A program made the position numbers and the translations under genes. Positions 7,056 through 13,573 of a DNA stretch of 15,930 bases are shown piece by piece (within the stretch, counting starts at the first letter, position 1; each line of letters starts with the position of its first letter). Location of the stretch: NCBI GenBank assembly GCA_937900425.1, contig CALCDT010000214.1, positions 1 through 15,930 on the forward strand. The letters are read 5' to 3'. The stretch is from an uncultured Alphaproteobacteria bacterium (GTDB lineage: Bacteria; Pseudomonadota; Alphaproteobacteria; Rhizobiales; Pleomorphomonadaceae). The notes below the pieces were generated by a model that worked only from the letters and a program-made list of their open reading frames with translations, searched no databases and had not been told where the DNA came from.

Positions 7056-7871
7056 CTATTCGGTGATGCCTACGACGTCCGGCGTCTGCCACGCAAGATG
7101 CTGGCCGCCGTCGAGCGCCAGCATCTGCCCGGTCAGCGACGGGGTCTCGACGAGGAACAGCACCGCCTCGACGATCTCGTCCAGTCCCGGCCCGCGCCCG
7201 AGCGGCACCGCCGCCGCCTGCCTGGCGAAATCCTCCGCCGACTGGCGCTCGTTGGCGAGCGTCGGCCCGGGGCCGATGCCGTTGACCCGGATCCTCGGGG
7301 CCAGGGCCTGGGCCAGCGTCCGCGTCGCCGTCCAGAGGCCCGACTTCGCCAGCGTATAGGAGAAGTAGCGCGGCGTCGGGCGCCAGACCCGCTGGTCGAT
7401 CATGTTGATCACCTGACCCTCGCGGTCGGCCGGCAGCCGCCGGGCGAGGTCGCTCGCCAGCAGGCAGGGCGCGGTGAGGTTGACGGCGAGCTGGCGGGCG
7501 AAGAGGTCGGCGTCGAGGTCCTCGGCACGGTCGCCGATGAAGAGCGACGCGTTGTTGACGAGCAGGCCGACCGGTCCGAGCGCCTCCTCGGCCAGCGGGA
7601 TCAGCTGCGCCACCGCCGCCGGATCGGCGAGATCGCCGGCGATCACCGCCGCCTCGCCGCCGGCCGCGGCGATCTCCGCCACCACCCGCTGCGCCTCGAT
7701 GCGCGAGGCGTTGCAGTGGACGGCGACCCGGTAGCCGGCCGCGGCGAGGCCGATCGCCACCGCCCGGCCGATCCGCCGCGCCCCGCCGGTGACGAGCGCC
7801 GTCTCTCCGCGCAGCCGCCGCGTCCCGCGACGGTCGACTCGCACCCCTTCGTTTCCGCGCTCGTAGCCCAT
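7056..7871 (-). CDS. SDR-family oxidoreductase, pteridine reductase / FolM-like
   Basis: This 271-residue short-chain dehydrogenase has a Rossmann motif TGGARRIG (28-35) and NNASLF (106-111). Its catalytic set is D159, Y172 and K176 (YTLAK). An aspartate 13 residues before the tyrosine replaces the usual serine, which is the Asp-Tyr-Lys arrangement of trypanosomatid PTR1. TGGARRIG with NNAS also fits PTR1 and bacterial FolM, which reduce pterins with NADPH. A pterin or monapterin substrate is therefore likely but inferred. I chose the ATG at 7871 because it follows a GGCGGAG purine stretch and starts ten residues before the fold; a longer frame to 7973 adds only low-complexity Arg-rich sequence. 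It is probably the first gene of an SDR-uvrC transcript. Confidence 0.88.
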   Translation of the reverse strand: MGYERGNEGVRVDRRGTRRLRGETALVTGGARRIGRAVAIGLAAAGYRVAVHCNASRIEAQRVVAEIAAAGGEAAVIAGDLADPAAVAQLIPLAEEALGPVGLLVNNASLFIGDRAEDLDADLFARQLAVNLTAPCLLASDLARRLPADREGQVINMIDQRVWRPTPRYFSYTLAKSGLWTATRTLAQALAPRIRVNGIGPGPTLANERQSAEDFARQAAAVPLGRGPGLDEIVEAVLFLVETPSLTGQMLALDGGQHLAWQTPDVVGITE

Positions 7872-8213
7872 GCCGCCCGCTCCGCCGACGATTGTTTGCG
7901 ATGACGGGCGGGATACGCGACCGCGGGCCGCCGGATCACCCGACCGGCGCCGTCCCGCCCCGGCACGCTCCATTCACCCTTCCGAAAGAGGGATTAAGCC
8001 GCCTCCGTAATTCCTGCGAATGGTCACATGAGCGCCGTATTTGCTGTCCCCGAGCGCCACATTGCGAGGCGAGGTTGATGGGGACGGAACATTCGGGCCG
8101 GCGGCGTATTGGGGGTCACGACCTCTTTCCCGGAGGGGGCGACCCTCGGCGTCGGCTGAATGGGTCCACCGGTCCGTCCTCCCCGGACCGGAAGCAGACA
8201 AGGAGTTCAAGAC
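7872..8213. other. Divergent intergenic region between the SDR and omp genes
   Basis: This 342-base stretch must hold the promoters of the minus-strand SDR and the plus-strand outer-membrane protein. I could not point to a convincing -35/-10 pair for either. The only clear element is the 8-bp hairpin and Shine-Dalgarno at its right end, described separately. No coding frame in it looks real. Confidence 0.5.
8169..8205 (+). promoter_or_regulatory. 5' UTR hairpin directly before a strong Shine-Dalgarno of the omp gene
   Basis: CCGGTCCG (8169-8176) and CGGACCGG (8184-8191) form a perfect 8-bp stem with a 7-base loop. It ends 8 bases before AAGGAG (8200-8205), which lies 8 bases before the ATG at 8214. 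This Shine-Dalgarno decides the start over an in-frame ATG at 8160. A stem just upstream of the ribosome site resembles 5' stabilisers of abundant outer-membrane protein mRNAs. That role is inferred. Confidence 0.55.
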
Positions 8214-8894
8214 ATGTCGCGTAAGACCTTCGATCGCATCCTGGCCGGCACCGCCGCCGCCGCCCTCCTCGCCGTCGCCGGCGTCGCCTCCGCGGCCGAC
8301 ATCTCCGAGCCGATCCCCTCCGCGCCGATCGCCGACCCCTATGTCGCTCCGACCGCCTACGACTGGAACGGTGCCTATGTCGGCGGCCAGATCGGCTACG
8401 GCTGGGGCGAAGTGACGGTCGACGGCACCAGCGGCAAGCGCGACTATGACCGTGACGGTCTCGTCGGCGGCGCCTTCGCCGGCTACAACTACATGGTCAC
8501 CCCGAACGTGATGGTCGGCGCCGAAGCCGATCTGACCCTCGGCGGCGAAGCCAAGTTCTCCTACGCCGGCACCCGCGTGAAGGCCGAGAACAACGTCGCC
8601 GGCAGCGTCCGCGCCCGCGTCGGCTACGCCTTCGACAACGTCATGGTCTACGGCACCGGCGGCGTCGCCGTCGCCAACGGCACCGCCAAGTTCAGCGGCG
8701 GCTCCGACGACAACACCCACGTCGGCTGGGTGCTCGGCGCCGGCGTCGAGGCGGGCCTGACGGAGAACATCACGGCCCGTGCCCAGTACACCTACACCGA
8801 CATGTCGAAGGAGACCTACCGCGTCGGCGCCGACAGCGCCAAGGCGGATCTCGACGGCAGCGCCCTCACCGTCGGTCTCGGCTACAAGTTCTGA
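8214..8894 (+). CDS. Outer membrane beta-barrel protein, Omp25/31 family
   Basis: This 226-residue precursor has a signal peptide of about 28 residues (basic start, Ala/Leu core, cleavage near VASA-AD). The mature part is an 8-stranded barrel of the OMP_b-brl / Omp25-Omp31 type. The conserved strand YDWNGAYVGGQIGYGWG (49-65) is present, followed by alternating hydrophobic/polar strands with aromatic girdles. The protein ends in LGYKF, the C-terminal Phe signature recognised by the BAM complex. In Brucella and relatives, such proteins are abundant and stabilise the envelope. It stands alone, with a strong ribosome site and its own terminator, as expected for a highly expressed single gene. Codon choice is very uniform (mostly C-ending), which also suggests high expression. 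Confidence 0.92.
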   Translation: MSRKTFDRILAGTAAAALLAVAGVASAADISEPIPSAPIADPYVAPTAYDWNGAYVGGQIGYGWGEVTVDGTSGKRDYDRDGLVGGAFAGYNYMVTPNVMVGAEADLTLGGEAKFSYAGTRVKAENNVAGSVRARVGYAFDNVMVYGTGGVAVANGTAKFSGGSDDNTHVGWVLGAGVEAGLTENITARAQYTYTDMSKETYRVGADSAKADLDGSALTVGLGYKF

Positions 8895-8925
8895 TCCTCG
8901 TTCCTCCCCGGACGGGTCGAACCTC

Positions 8926-8962
8926 GCGCACCGGAGCCCCCGCTCCGGTGCGCTTTTCTTTT
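8926..8962 (+). terminator. Rho-independent terminator of the omp gene
   Basis: GCGCACCGGAGC (8926-8937) and GCTCCGGTGCGC (8942-8953) form a perfect 12-bp stem with a CCCC loop, followed by TTTTCTTTT (8954-8962). It starts 31 bases after the stop codon and is the strongest intrinsic terminator in the window. The remaining gap to 9060 shows nothing else. Confidence 0.95.
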
Positions 8963-9060
8963 GCGGCACCTGCGGGCGTCACCACGGCATGCCGACGCTG
9001 CCGGACCGCGGGGTCGCCGCGGCCACGGGCCGGAGCCCGGGCGTTCCCGGCGTCCCGCCG

Positions 9061-9675
9061 TCACATCGGCGCCGTCGCCGCGAAGGCCGGCACGCGGGCC
9101 GCGAAATCGTCGAGCCAACCGACCAGCCGCGGATGGCCCGCCCGCCAGGCCCCCTCGAAGCGGAAGTCGAGATAGCCGAGTGCCGCCGCCAGGGCGATCT
9201 CGCCGATCGTCACCGGTCCGAGCGGCCCGCCCGCCGCTTCCAGCGCGTCGACGGCGCGCCCGATCTTGCCGCGCTGGCGCGCGATCCAGCCCGGGCTGCG
9301 CTCGCCTTCCGGCCGCATCCGCACCTCGTAGATCGCCGACACCCCCGCATCCATGATCCCGTCGCAGAGCGCCTGCAGCCGCAGCGCGGCGAAGCGTGCC
9401 GCCGGCTCCACCGGGATCAGCACACCGCCGCCGGCGAGATGGTCGAAATACTCGGCGATGACCCGGCTGTCGTAGAGGCTCGATCCATCCGCCAGCACCA
9501 GCACCGGGATCTTGCCGAGCGGGTTGTCGGCGAGAAAGGCCTCGTCCGGCTCGCGGGTCTCGGTCGGCTCCAGCGCCACCTGCTTCTCGAGGCCGGCGAG
9601 GGCCGCGGCGATGCGCACCTTGCGCGCGAAGGGGGAGGCGGAGGCGAAGCGCAGGCGCATCGATACGTCGGTCAT
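9061..9675 (-). CDS. Glutathione S-transferase family protein (YibF-like)
   Basis: This 204-residue protein is a GST with a thioredoxin-like N-domain (about 7-82) and an all-helical C-domain (about 92-200). Family features are SPFARKVRIA (14-23) at the active-site turn, the cis-proline in GKIPVLV (54-60), and DSRVIAEYFD (69-78), which binds the gamma-glutamyl part of glutathione. The hydrophobic-staple region TIGEIALAAALGYLD (156-170) is also there. It looks most like the YibF-type bacterial GSTs, whose substrates are unknown. AGGAAGAGGA precedes the first ATG and supports the start at 9675 over M6. The RNase T2 stop is 40 bases upstream, so both may be on one transcript, although no functional link is evident. 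Confidence 0.87.
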   Translation of the reverse strand: MTDVSMRLRFASASPFARKVRIAAALAGLEKQVALEPTETREPDEAFLADNPLGKIPVLVLADGSSLYDSRVIAEYFDHLAGGGVLIPVEPAARFAALRLQALCDGIMDAGVSAIYEVRMRPEGERSPGWIARQRGKIGRAVDALEAAGGPLGPVTIGEIALAAALGYLDFRFEGAWRAGHPRLVGWLDDFAARVPAFAATAPM

Positions 9676-9715
9676 GTCGGGTCCTCTTCCTGGAAAAATC
9701 GCGCGGCGCCGCCCC

Positions 9716-10360
9716 TCAACGCACCGGCGGCAGCACGATCGAGCGCGCGGTACAGCCGCGCCGGTCGACCTCCGGGCACGGGCGGAAGTCGAACTCCTTC
9801 GTCATGCAGATCCGCACCTCGGCGAGCCGCCGTCCGTCGCATGTCACGGCGATGCCGGCGTCCTGGATACCGGGGTTGACCGCCCGGAACGCCCGCTCGA
9901 CCGCGCGCGGCTCGACGCTCACCGCCTTGTCGAGCCGCTGCAGCGACGGCGGGATCTCGACCCGGGCGAAGGCTTCGCGCACCGCGTCGAAATAGCCGCG
10001 GGTGCCGAGGCCGGAGCAGGTGCCGTGCTTGCGCCACTGGTGACGGACGAGACCGGCGCTCGGCATGATGTCGAGCACCGAGCGCACGCCTTCGAGATCG
10101 GGGGCGGCGTCGGCCGGACAGAAGGCCGGATAGCCGCGCTCGTATTGCGGCCACAGACCGTGGACGACGAAGGCGAACGGTCGCCGCGCCGCGCATTGCT
10201 CGCTGCCGCGGCCTTCGGGCGACTCGCAGAAGGTCGGCGACCACGACAGCGACAGCACGTAGAAATCGAATTCGCCGGGCCTCTCGCCATCGGCGCGGGC
10301 GACGCCGGCGTTCAGCAGGGCCGCGAGAAGGACGAGGAGCCGCGCGATCGTCGAAGTCAT
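9716..10360 (-). CDS. Secreted ribonuclease of the T2 family
   Basis: This 214-residue precursor has a signal peptide of about 23 residues (MTSTIARLLVLLAALL start, cleavage near VARA-D). The enzyme cleaves RNA through a 2',3'-cyclic phosphate, in the periplasm or outside the cell. The first catalytic motif is FVVHGLWPQ (64-72) with H67. The second is HQWRKHGTCS (107-116) with H112 and K111. Position 108 is Gln where the family normally has Glu (HEWxKHGTC), and the codon is a clear CAG. Cysteines (C45, C56, C81, C115, C174, C185, C195, C203) can form the disulfides expected of an exported RNase. GAGGAT lies 7 bases before the ATG. It follows the secreted orphan gene by 37 bases. Confidence 0.9.
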   Translation of the reverse strand: MTSTIARLLVLLAALLNAGVARADGERPGEFDFYVLSLSWSPTFCESPEGRGSEQCAARRPFAFVVHGLWPQYERGYPAFCPADAAPDLEGVRSVLDIMPSAGLVRHQWRKHGTCSGLGTRGYFDAVREAFARVEIPPSLQRLDKAVSVEPRAVERAFRAVNPGIQDAGIAVTCDGRRLAEVRICMTKEFDFRPCPEVDRRGCTARSIVLPPVR

Positions 10361-10397
10361 GGGTATCCTCGCCTCCGGGTCGCCCGCCGTGCCGACG

Positions 10398-10973
10398 TCA
10401 CCGCAGCGCCCGGCAATCCGCGCCGTAGACCCGCCAGACGTCGTGCCCGGCGAGGCAGAACTCGACGCCCCACGTCAGGCTGGCGAATCCCTGCAGTCCG
10501 GAGACGACGTAGTAGAGCGGCGCCGTGTCGCCGCCGTCGAGCCGGGCCTCGGCGACGCAAAAGGTGCGCGCGATGCTCCCGCCGTCGCCGGGCTCGGTGC
10601 GGGCCGTGGCGACGCGCCCGACACCCGCGATCGCTACCCCGCCCCAGGCCTCGGTCGCCGCACCGCGCTGCCGGCCGACCACCGAACCGATCACCGCGCC
10701 GGAGCCGCAGGACGGCACGGCACCGCCGACGTCGCGATCGGGTCCGTCGGTTCGCCGCTGGCCCGAGGGCCCGCCACCGGTGCCCGAGGGGTCGTCGAAC
10801 CCCGGAAGGGGTGAGATGTCCGGGCCGGTTCCATTGTCGCCACCGCCGCCGCCGGTCACCGGACCGGGCGCGATGCCGGCGATACCCTCGATCGCTTCCG
10901 CGGGCGGCGCGGCCAGAACGAGAGCGACGAAGACGCCGGCGACGGCCGCACCGCGGCAAGCGACAAGAACCAT
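10398..10973 (-). CDS. Secreted protein of unknown function, Gly-rich linker and four cysteines
   Basis: I do not recognise this 191-residue protein. It has a signal peptide (about 1-27, ending APPAEA), then a disordered stretch rich in Gly, Pro, Ser and Asp (about 35-82). A compact C-terminal region (about 85-191) carries four cysteines, C89, C139, C173 and C187, enough for two disulfides. The segment SGAVIGSVVGRQRG (91-104) resembles a glycine-zipper turn, and the end LYYVVSGLQGFASLTWGVEF (153-172) is aromatic and strand-like. GGGGAG lies 7 bases before the ATG. The signal peptide, the good ribosome site and tight spacing (37 bases) to RNase T2 support it as a real gene over the overlapping frames. 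It could be an envelope protein or a partner of the RNase; neither is shown. Confidence 0.68.
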   Translation of the reverse strand: MVLVACRGAAVAGVFVALVLAAPPAEAIEGIAGIAPGPVTGGGGGDNGTGPDISPLPGFDDPSGTGGGPSGQRRTDGPDRDVGGAVPSCGSGAVIGSVVGRQRGAATEAWGGVAIAGVGRVATARTEPGDGGSIARTFCVAEARLDGGDTAPLYYVVSGLQGFASLTWGVEFCLAGHDVWRVYGADCRALR

Positions 10974-11146
10974 GACCGTCTCCCCGGGTCGCGGCCGCCG
11001 ATCCACCCCGAACCGGGCACGGTCACGCCGCGCCAAGGTGGCCGAGGCGGCCGGACCGGTCAAGAGTCGGCCGCGTGCATCCTGCGGCGAGGGACGCCGC
11101 CCCCGACCGCCCCCTCCGCGCGCCTCTTCCCCGCCCCTCGGCCGCA

Positions 11147-12004
11147 TCAGCGGGCGGGTTCCGGCACCAGCCAGTCGACCTCGGCCCCGGCGCCGGCTCC
11201 GTCGGCCATCGCCGCCGCGAGAACGGGAAGCACGGCCGCCGCCTCGTCGGCGAGGCGCCAGGGCGGATTGACGACGAGAAGGCCGGCCGCCGCGAGCGGG
11301 CCGTCGGCGGTCGGCGTGCGGGTGCGGTGGGCGATGCGCAGCACCGGCGCGACCCCGCTTTCGACCACCGCCCGGTGGAAGGCCCGCACCGCCGCCGGCT
11401 TCTTCTCCGGATACCACAGCAGCTGGACACCGCCGGCGAAGCGCCGCGACGCCTCGACCATCGCCGTCGCCAGGCGCTCGAACTCGCCCTCCCTCTCGAA
11501 CGGCGGATCGACGACGAGGAGGCCGCGCCGCTCCGGCGGCGGCAGCAGGCTCTTCACCGCGGTCCAGCCGTCGAGGCGCATCACCTTGGCCTGCCGGCAG
11601 CCGGCCAGCGCCGCTTCGAGCAGGTCGGCATCCTCGGGATGGAGTTCGTTGGCGACGAGCCGGTCCTGCCGCCGCATCATCCGGGCGGCGATCACCGGCG
11701 AGCCCGGATAGTGGCGCAGTTCGCCGTCCGGGTTGAGCCCCCGGACGACGTCGAGCCAGGGCGCCAGAAACTCGGCCGTCGCGGCGCCGAGGTCGGCCCC
11801 GGCGATACGGCCGATGCCGCCCTGCCATTCGCCGGTGCGCTCCGCCGCCTCGCCGGCGAGGTCGTAGAGGCCGATGCCGGCATGGCTGTCGACGACGCGG
11901 AAACCGGCGTCCTTGGCGCGAAGATGGACGAGGATGCGGGCGAGGACGGCGTGCTTGACGACGTCGGCGAAATTGCCGGCGTGGAAGGCGTGGCGGTAGT
12001 TCAT
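11147..12004 (-). CDS. rlmJ: 23S rRNA (adenine(2030)-N6)-methyltransferase
   Basis: RlmJ methylates A2030 (E. coli numbering) of 23S rRNA with S-adenosylmethionine. This 285-residue protein is close to the E. coli length. It has the typical start MNYRHAFHAGNFADVVKH (1-18), VVDSHAGIGLYDL (37-49) for cofactor binding, and HYPGSP (98-103). The catalytic motif is DPPFE (166-170), where E. coli has DPPYE. LVANELHP (117-124) and LLWYPEKK (195-202) are also recognisable. I chose the ATG at 12004 because this is where the family begins; the 32 extra upstream residues are Arg/Cys-rich and not family-like. The ribosome site is weak (GAGGA about 14 bases upstream). The 173-base gap downstream shows nothing recognisable. 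Confidence 0.93.
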   Translation of the reverse strand: MNYRHAFHAGNFADVVKHAVLARILVHLRAKDAGFRVVDSHAGIGLYDLAGEAAERTGEWQGGIGRIAGADLGAATAEFLAPWLDVVRGLNPDGELRHYPGSPVIAARMMRRQDRLVANELHPEDADLLEAALAGCRQAKVMRLDGWTAVKSLLPPPERRGLLVVDPPFEREGEFERLATAMVEASRRFAGGVQLLWYPEKKPAAVRAFHRAVVESGVAPVLRIAHRTRTPTADGPLAAAGLLVVNPPWRLADEAAAVLPVLAAAMADGAGAGAEVDWLVPEPAR

Positions 12005-12148
12005 GGGCGGCGCGCGGTCCTCGCTGAAGCGCCGGCACCATGCGTCGGCGCCGCAGCCGAGGCAAGGCCGGGGCCGTCGTCCGCCTGTTCCCCTTCGCAA
12101 GATGCCGTCCCGACCGGCCCGCCGACCGCCGACCGCCGAGGCCAGGAC

Positions 12149-13207
12149 TCAGCCGTCCACCACCAGCGCCAGCATCCGCACCGCGGCGAGGTCGATCTTG
12201 CCGTCGCGCGCCAGCCCGAACAGCACCTTGAGAGCCTCCCGCGTCGTCGCCGGCGGCCGGTAGGACCGCTCCTCGACCAGCGCCGAGTAGATGTCGCAGA
12301 CCGTCAGGCAGCGGGTCAGCCCGTCGATGGCGTCGCCGGACAGGCCGGCCGGATAGCCGCTGCCGTCGAGGAACTCGTGATGGTCGCGCACCAGCCGCAG
12401 CACCGCCTCGGAGGCGAGCGACTTGCTGCGCAGGAAGTCGTGGGCCTCGACCGGGTGGCGCTTGACGATGGCGTATTCGACCGGCGTCAGCTTGTCCGGC
12501 TTGTCGAGGATCTCTTTCGGGACCACCGCCTTGCCGATGTCGTGCAGCAGGGCGCCGAGGCAGAGCGCGATGGTGTCGCGCGGGTTCATCTTCGCCGCCG
12601 CCGCGAAGGCGGAAGCGACGCCGGCGACCAGCAGGCAGTGCTGGAAGGTGCCCTCGTGATGGATGCGCACCCCTTCGAGCCAGCGTCCGATGCCGACCTC
12701 CTGCATCGCCGCGACGATGGCGCGGCAGGTCTCCGACATCGGCTCGATGTCGAGCGGCTTGCCGGCGCGCAGCGCGCCCATCGCCGTCTCCAGCGCCTCG
12801 GCGGTCCGGGTGATCGAATGGTGGACCGACGGGATCTCGGGCTCGGGTTCCTCGTCCGCCGGCGCCAGACGGGCGAGGCAGCGTTCGATCTCGTCGACCT
12901 GCACCGGCTTGCTCACCACGAAGCTGCCGCCGAGGATGCGGGCCTGGACCAGCGACGTGCGGTCGCCCGGCGTGATCGCGAACAGCAGCGGATCGCTCTT
13001 GCTCCGACGCGGCAGGTCCGACTTCAGGATCTCGACATGCCGACGGTTGGTGAGATCGATGTCGACGAGGGCGGGATAGCGCACCGAGGGCAGGCGCGAG
13101 CGTTCGTAGATGCAGAACACCTGCGTCCGCATCCGCTTCACGACCGGCTCGATGCCGTCCGTCGTGCGCTTGGTGCGGATGATCGAGAGGGACGAGGGTT
13201 GCTGCAT
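12149..13207 (-). CDS. HD-GYP domain protein with degenerate receiver domain
   Basis: This 352-residue protein has two parts. Residues 5-115 have the alternating strand/helix pattern of a response-regulator receiver, ending in GGSFVVSKPVQVDEIERCL with K100 at the conserved lysine. The first strand reads SLSIIRTKR, so the acidic pocket is missing, and only D49/D51 lie near the phosphoacceptor place. Residues 180-330 are an HD-GYP phosphodiesterase domain: H190, HDIGK (222-226), H251, HHEFLDGSGYP (276-286) and D305. All expected metal ligands are present, so hydrolysis of cyclic di-GMP or a related dinucleotide is likely. The ribosome site is weak and M26 is an alternative start. The 144-base gap to rlmJ shows nothing recognisable. 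No GGDEF partner is nearby. Confidence 0.88.
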   Translation of the reverse strand: MQQPSSLSIIRTKRTTDGIEPVVKRMRTQVFCIYERSRLPSVRYPALVDIDLTNRRHVEILKSDLPRRSKSDPLLFAITPGDRTSLVQARILGGSFVVSKPVQVDEIERCLARLAPADEEPEPEIPSVHHSITRTAEALETAMGALRAGKPLDIEPMSETCRAIVAAMQEVGIGRWLEGVRIHHEGTFQHCLLVAGVASAFAAAAKMNPRDTIALCLGALLHDIGKAVVPKEILDKPDKLTPVEYAIVKRHPVEAHDFLRSKSLASEAVLRLVRDHHEFLDGSGYPAGLSGDAIDGLTRCLTVCDIYSALVEERSYRPPATTREALKVLFGLARDGKIDLAAVRMLALVVDG

Positions 13208-13573
13208 CGCGGCGGCGCTGTTACCGGAACGGTGAACGATCCGGAGAGTCTTGCCGAAGAATCGTTGCGCCGCCCTTAATTCCGGCCGTCGCCTTCGAGC
13301 GACCGGGCCGAATTCCGCCGCCTTCGACCTCCAGACTGCCTGAACCGGAGATGAACGCCCCGTTCAGGCCGCCCTCACCCCCGGCGGGCGACAGTGGCGC
13401 CGGACGATGCCGCCCGCCGTTCATCAGGAACTTCGAACGAAGCGGCGGCGTTGGTCCGCCATCGCAGCTCCGCCGCCGGCCGGCCCGGCCGGACGGAGAC
13501 GACAGAACGAGGGACGCGGGCGCCGCACCGGGCCGGTATCGGGTGCGGGCAAGCGCGTTCCGGGAGAAAGACG
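13208..13573. other. Divergent intergenic region between the HD-GYP and SH3 genes
   Basis: I see no gene in this 366-base stretch. It holds an 8-bp inverted repeat GCCTGAAC (13338-13345) / GTTCAGGC (13362-13369), and overlapping it a GAAC-N7-GAAC direct repeat described separately. The rest must carry the promoters for the two divergent genes, which I could not place with confidence. Confidence 0.45.
13342..13356. promoter_or_regulatory. GAAC-N7-GAAC, matching the alphaproteobacterial LexA-box pattern
   Basis: GAAC (13342-13345) and GAAC (13353-13356) are separated by exactly seven bases. The known LexA site of Alphaproteobacteria is the direct repeat GTTC-N7-GTTC, which is the same pattern on the other strand. 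It lies 135 bases upstream of the HD-GYP start and 217 bases upstream of the SH3 start, far for a repressor site. Roughly 0.2-0.5 such matches are expected by chance in this window, so the assignment is weak. Confidence 0.2.

Noticed and set aside
4986..7904. A 972-codon open frame on the plus strand opposite uvrC and the SDR gene
   Set aside because: It is the mirror frame of two clearly recognised genes. High GC content removes stop codons from this antisense frame. The product is rich in Arg, Asp and Val with no domain, and there is no ribosome site.
10974..12065. Upstream continuation of the secreted orphan frame through rlmJ
   Set aside because: The frame stays open by chance over rlmJ. 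The signal peptide and ribosome site place the real start at 10973.
11075..13279. A 734-codon plus-strand frame opposite rlmJ and the HD-GYP gene
   Set aside because: It overlaps two well-identified genes on the other strand and has low-complexity Arg/His/Ala content.
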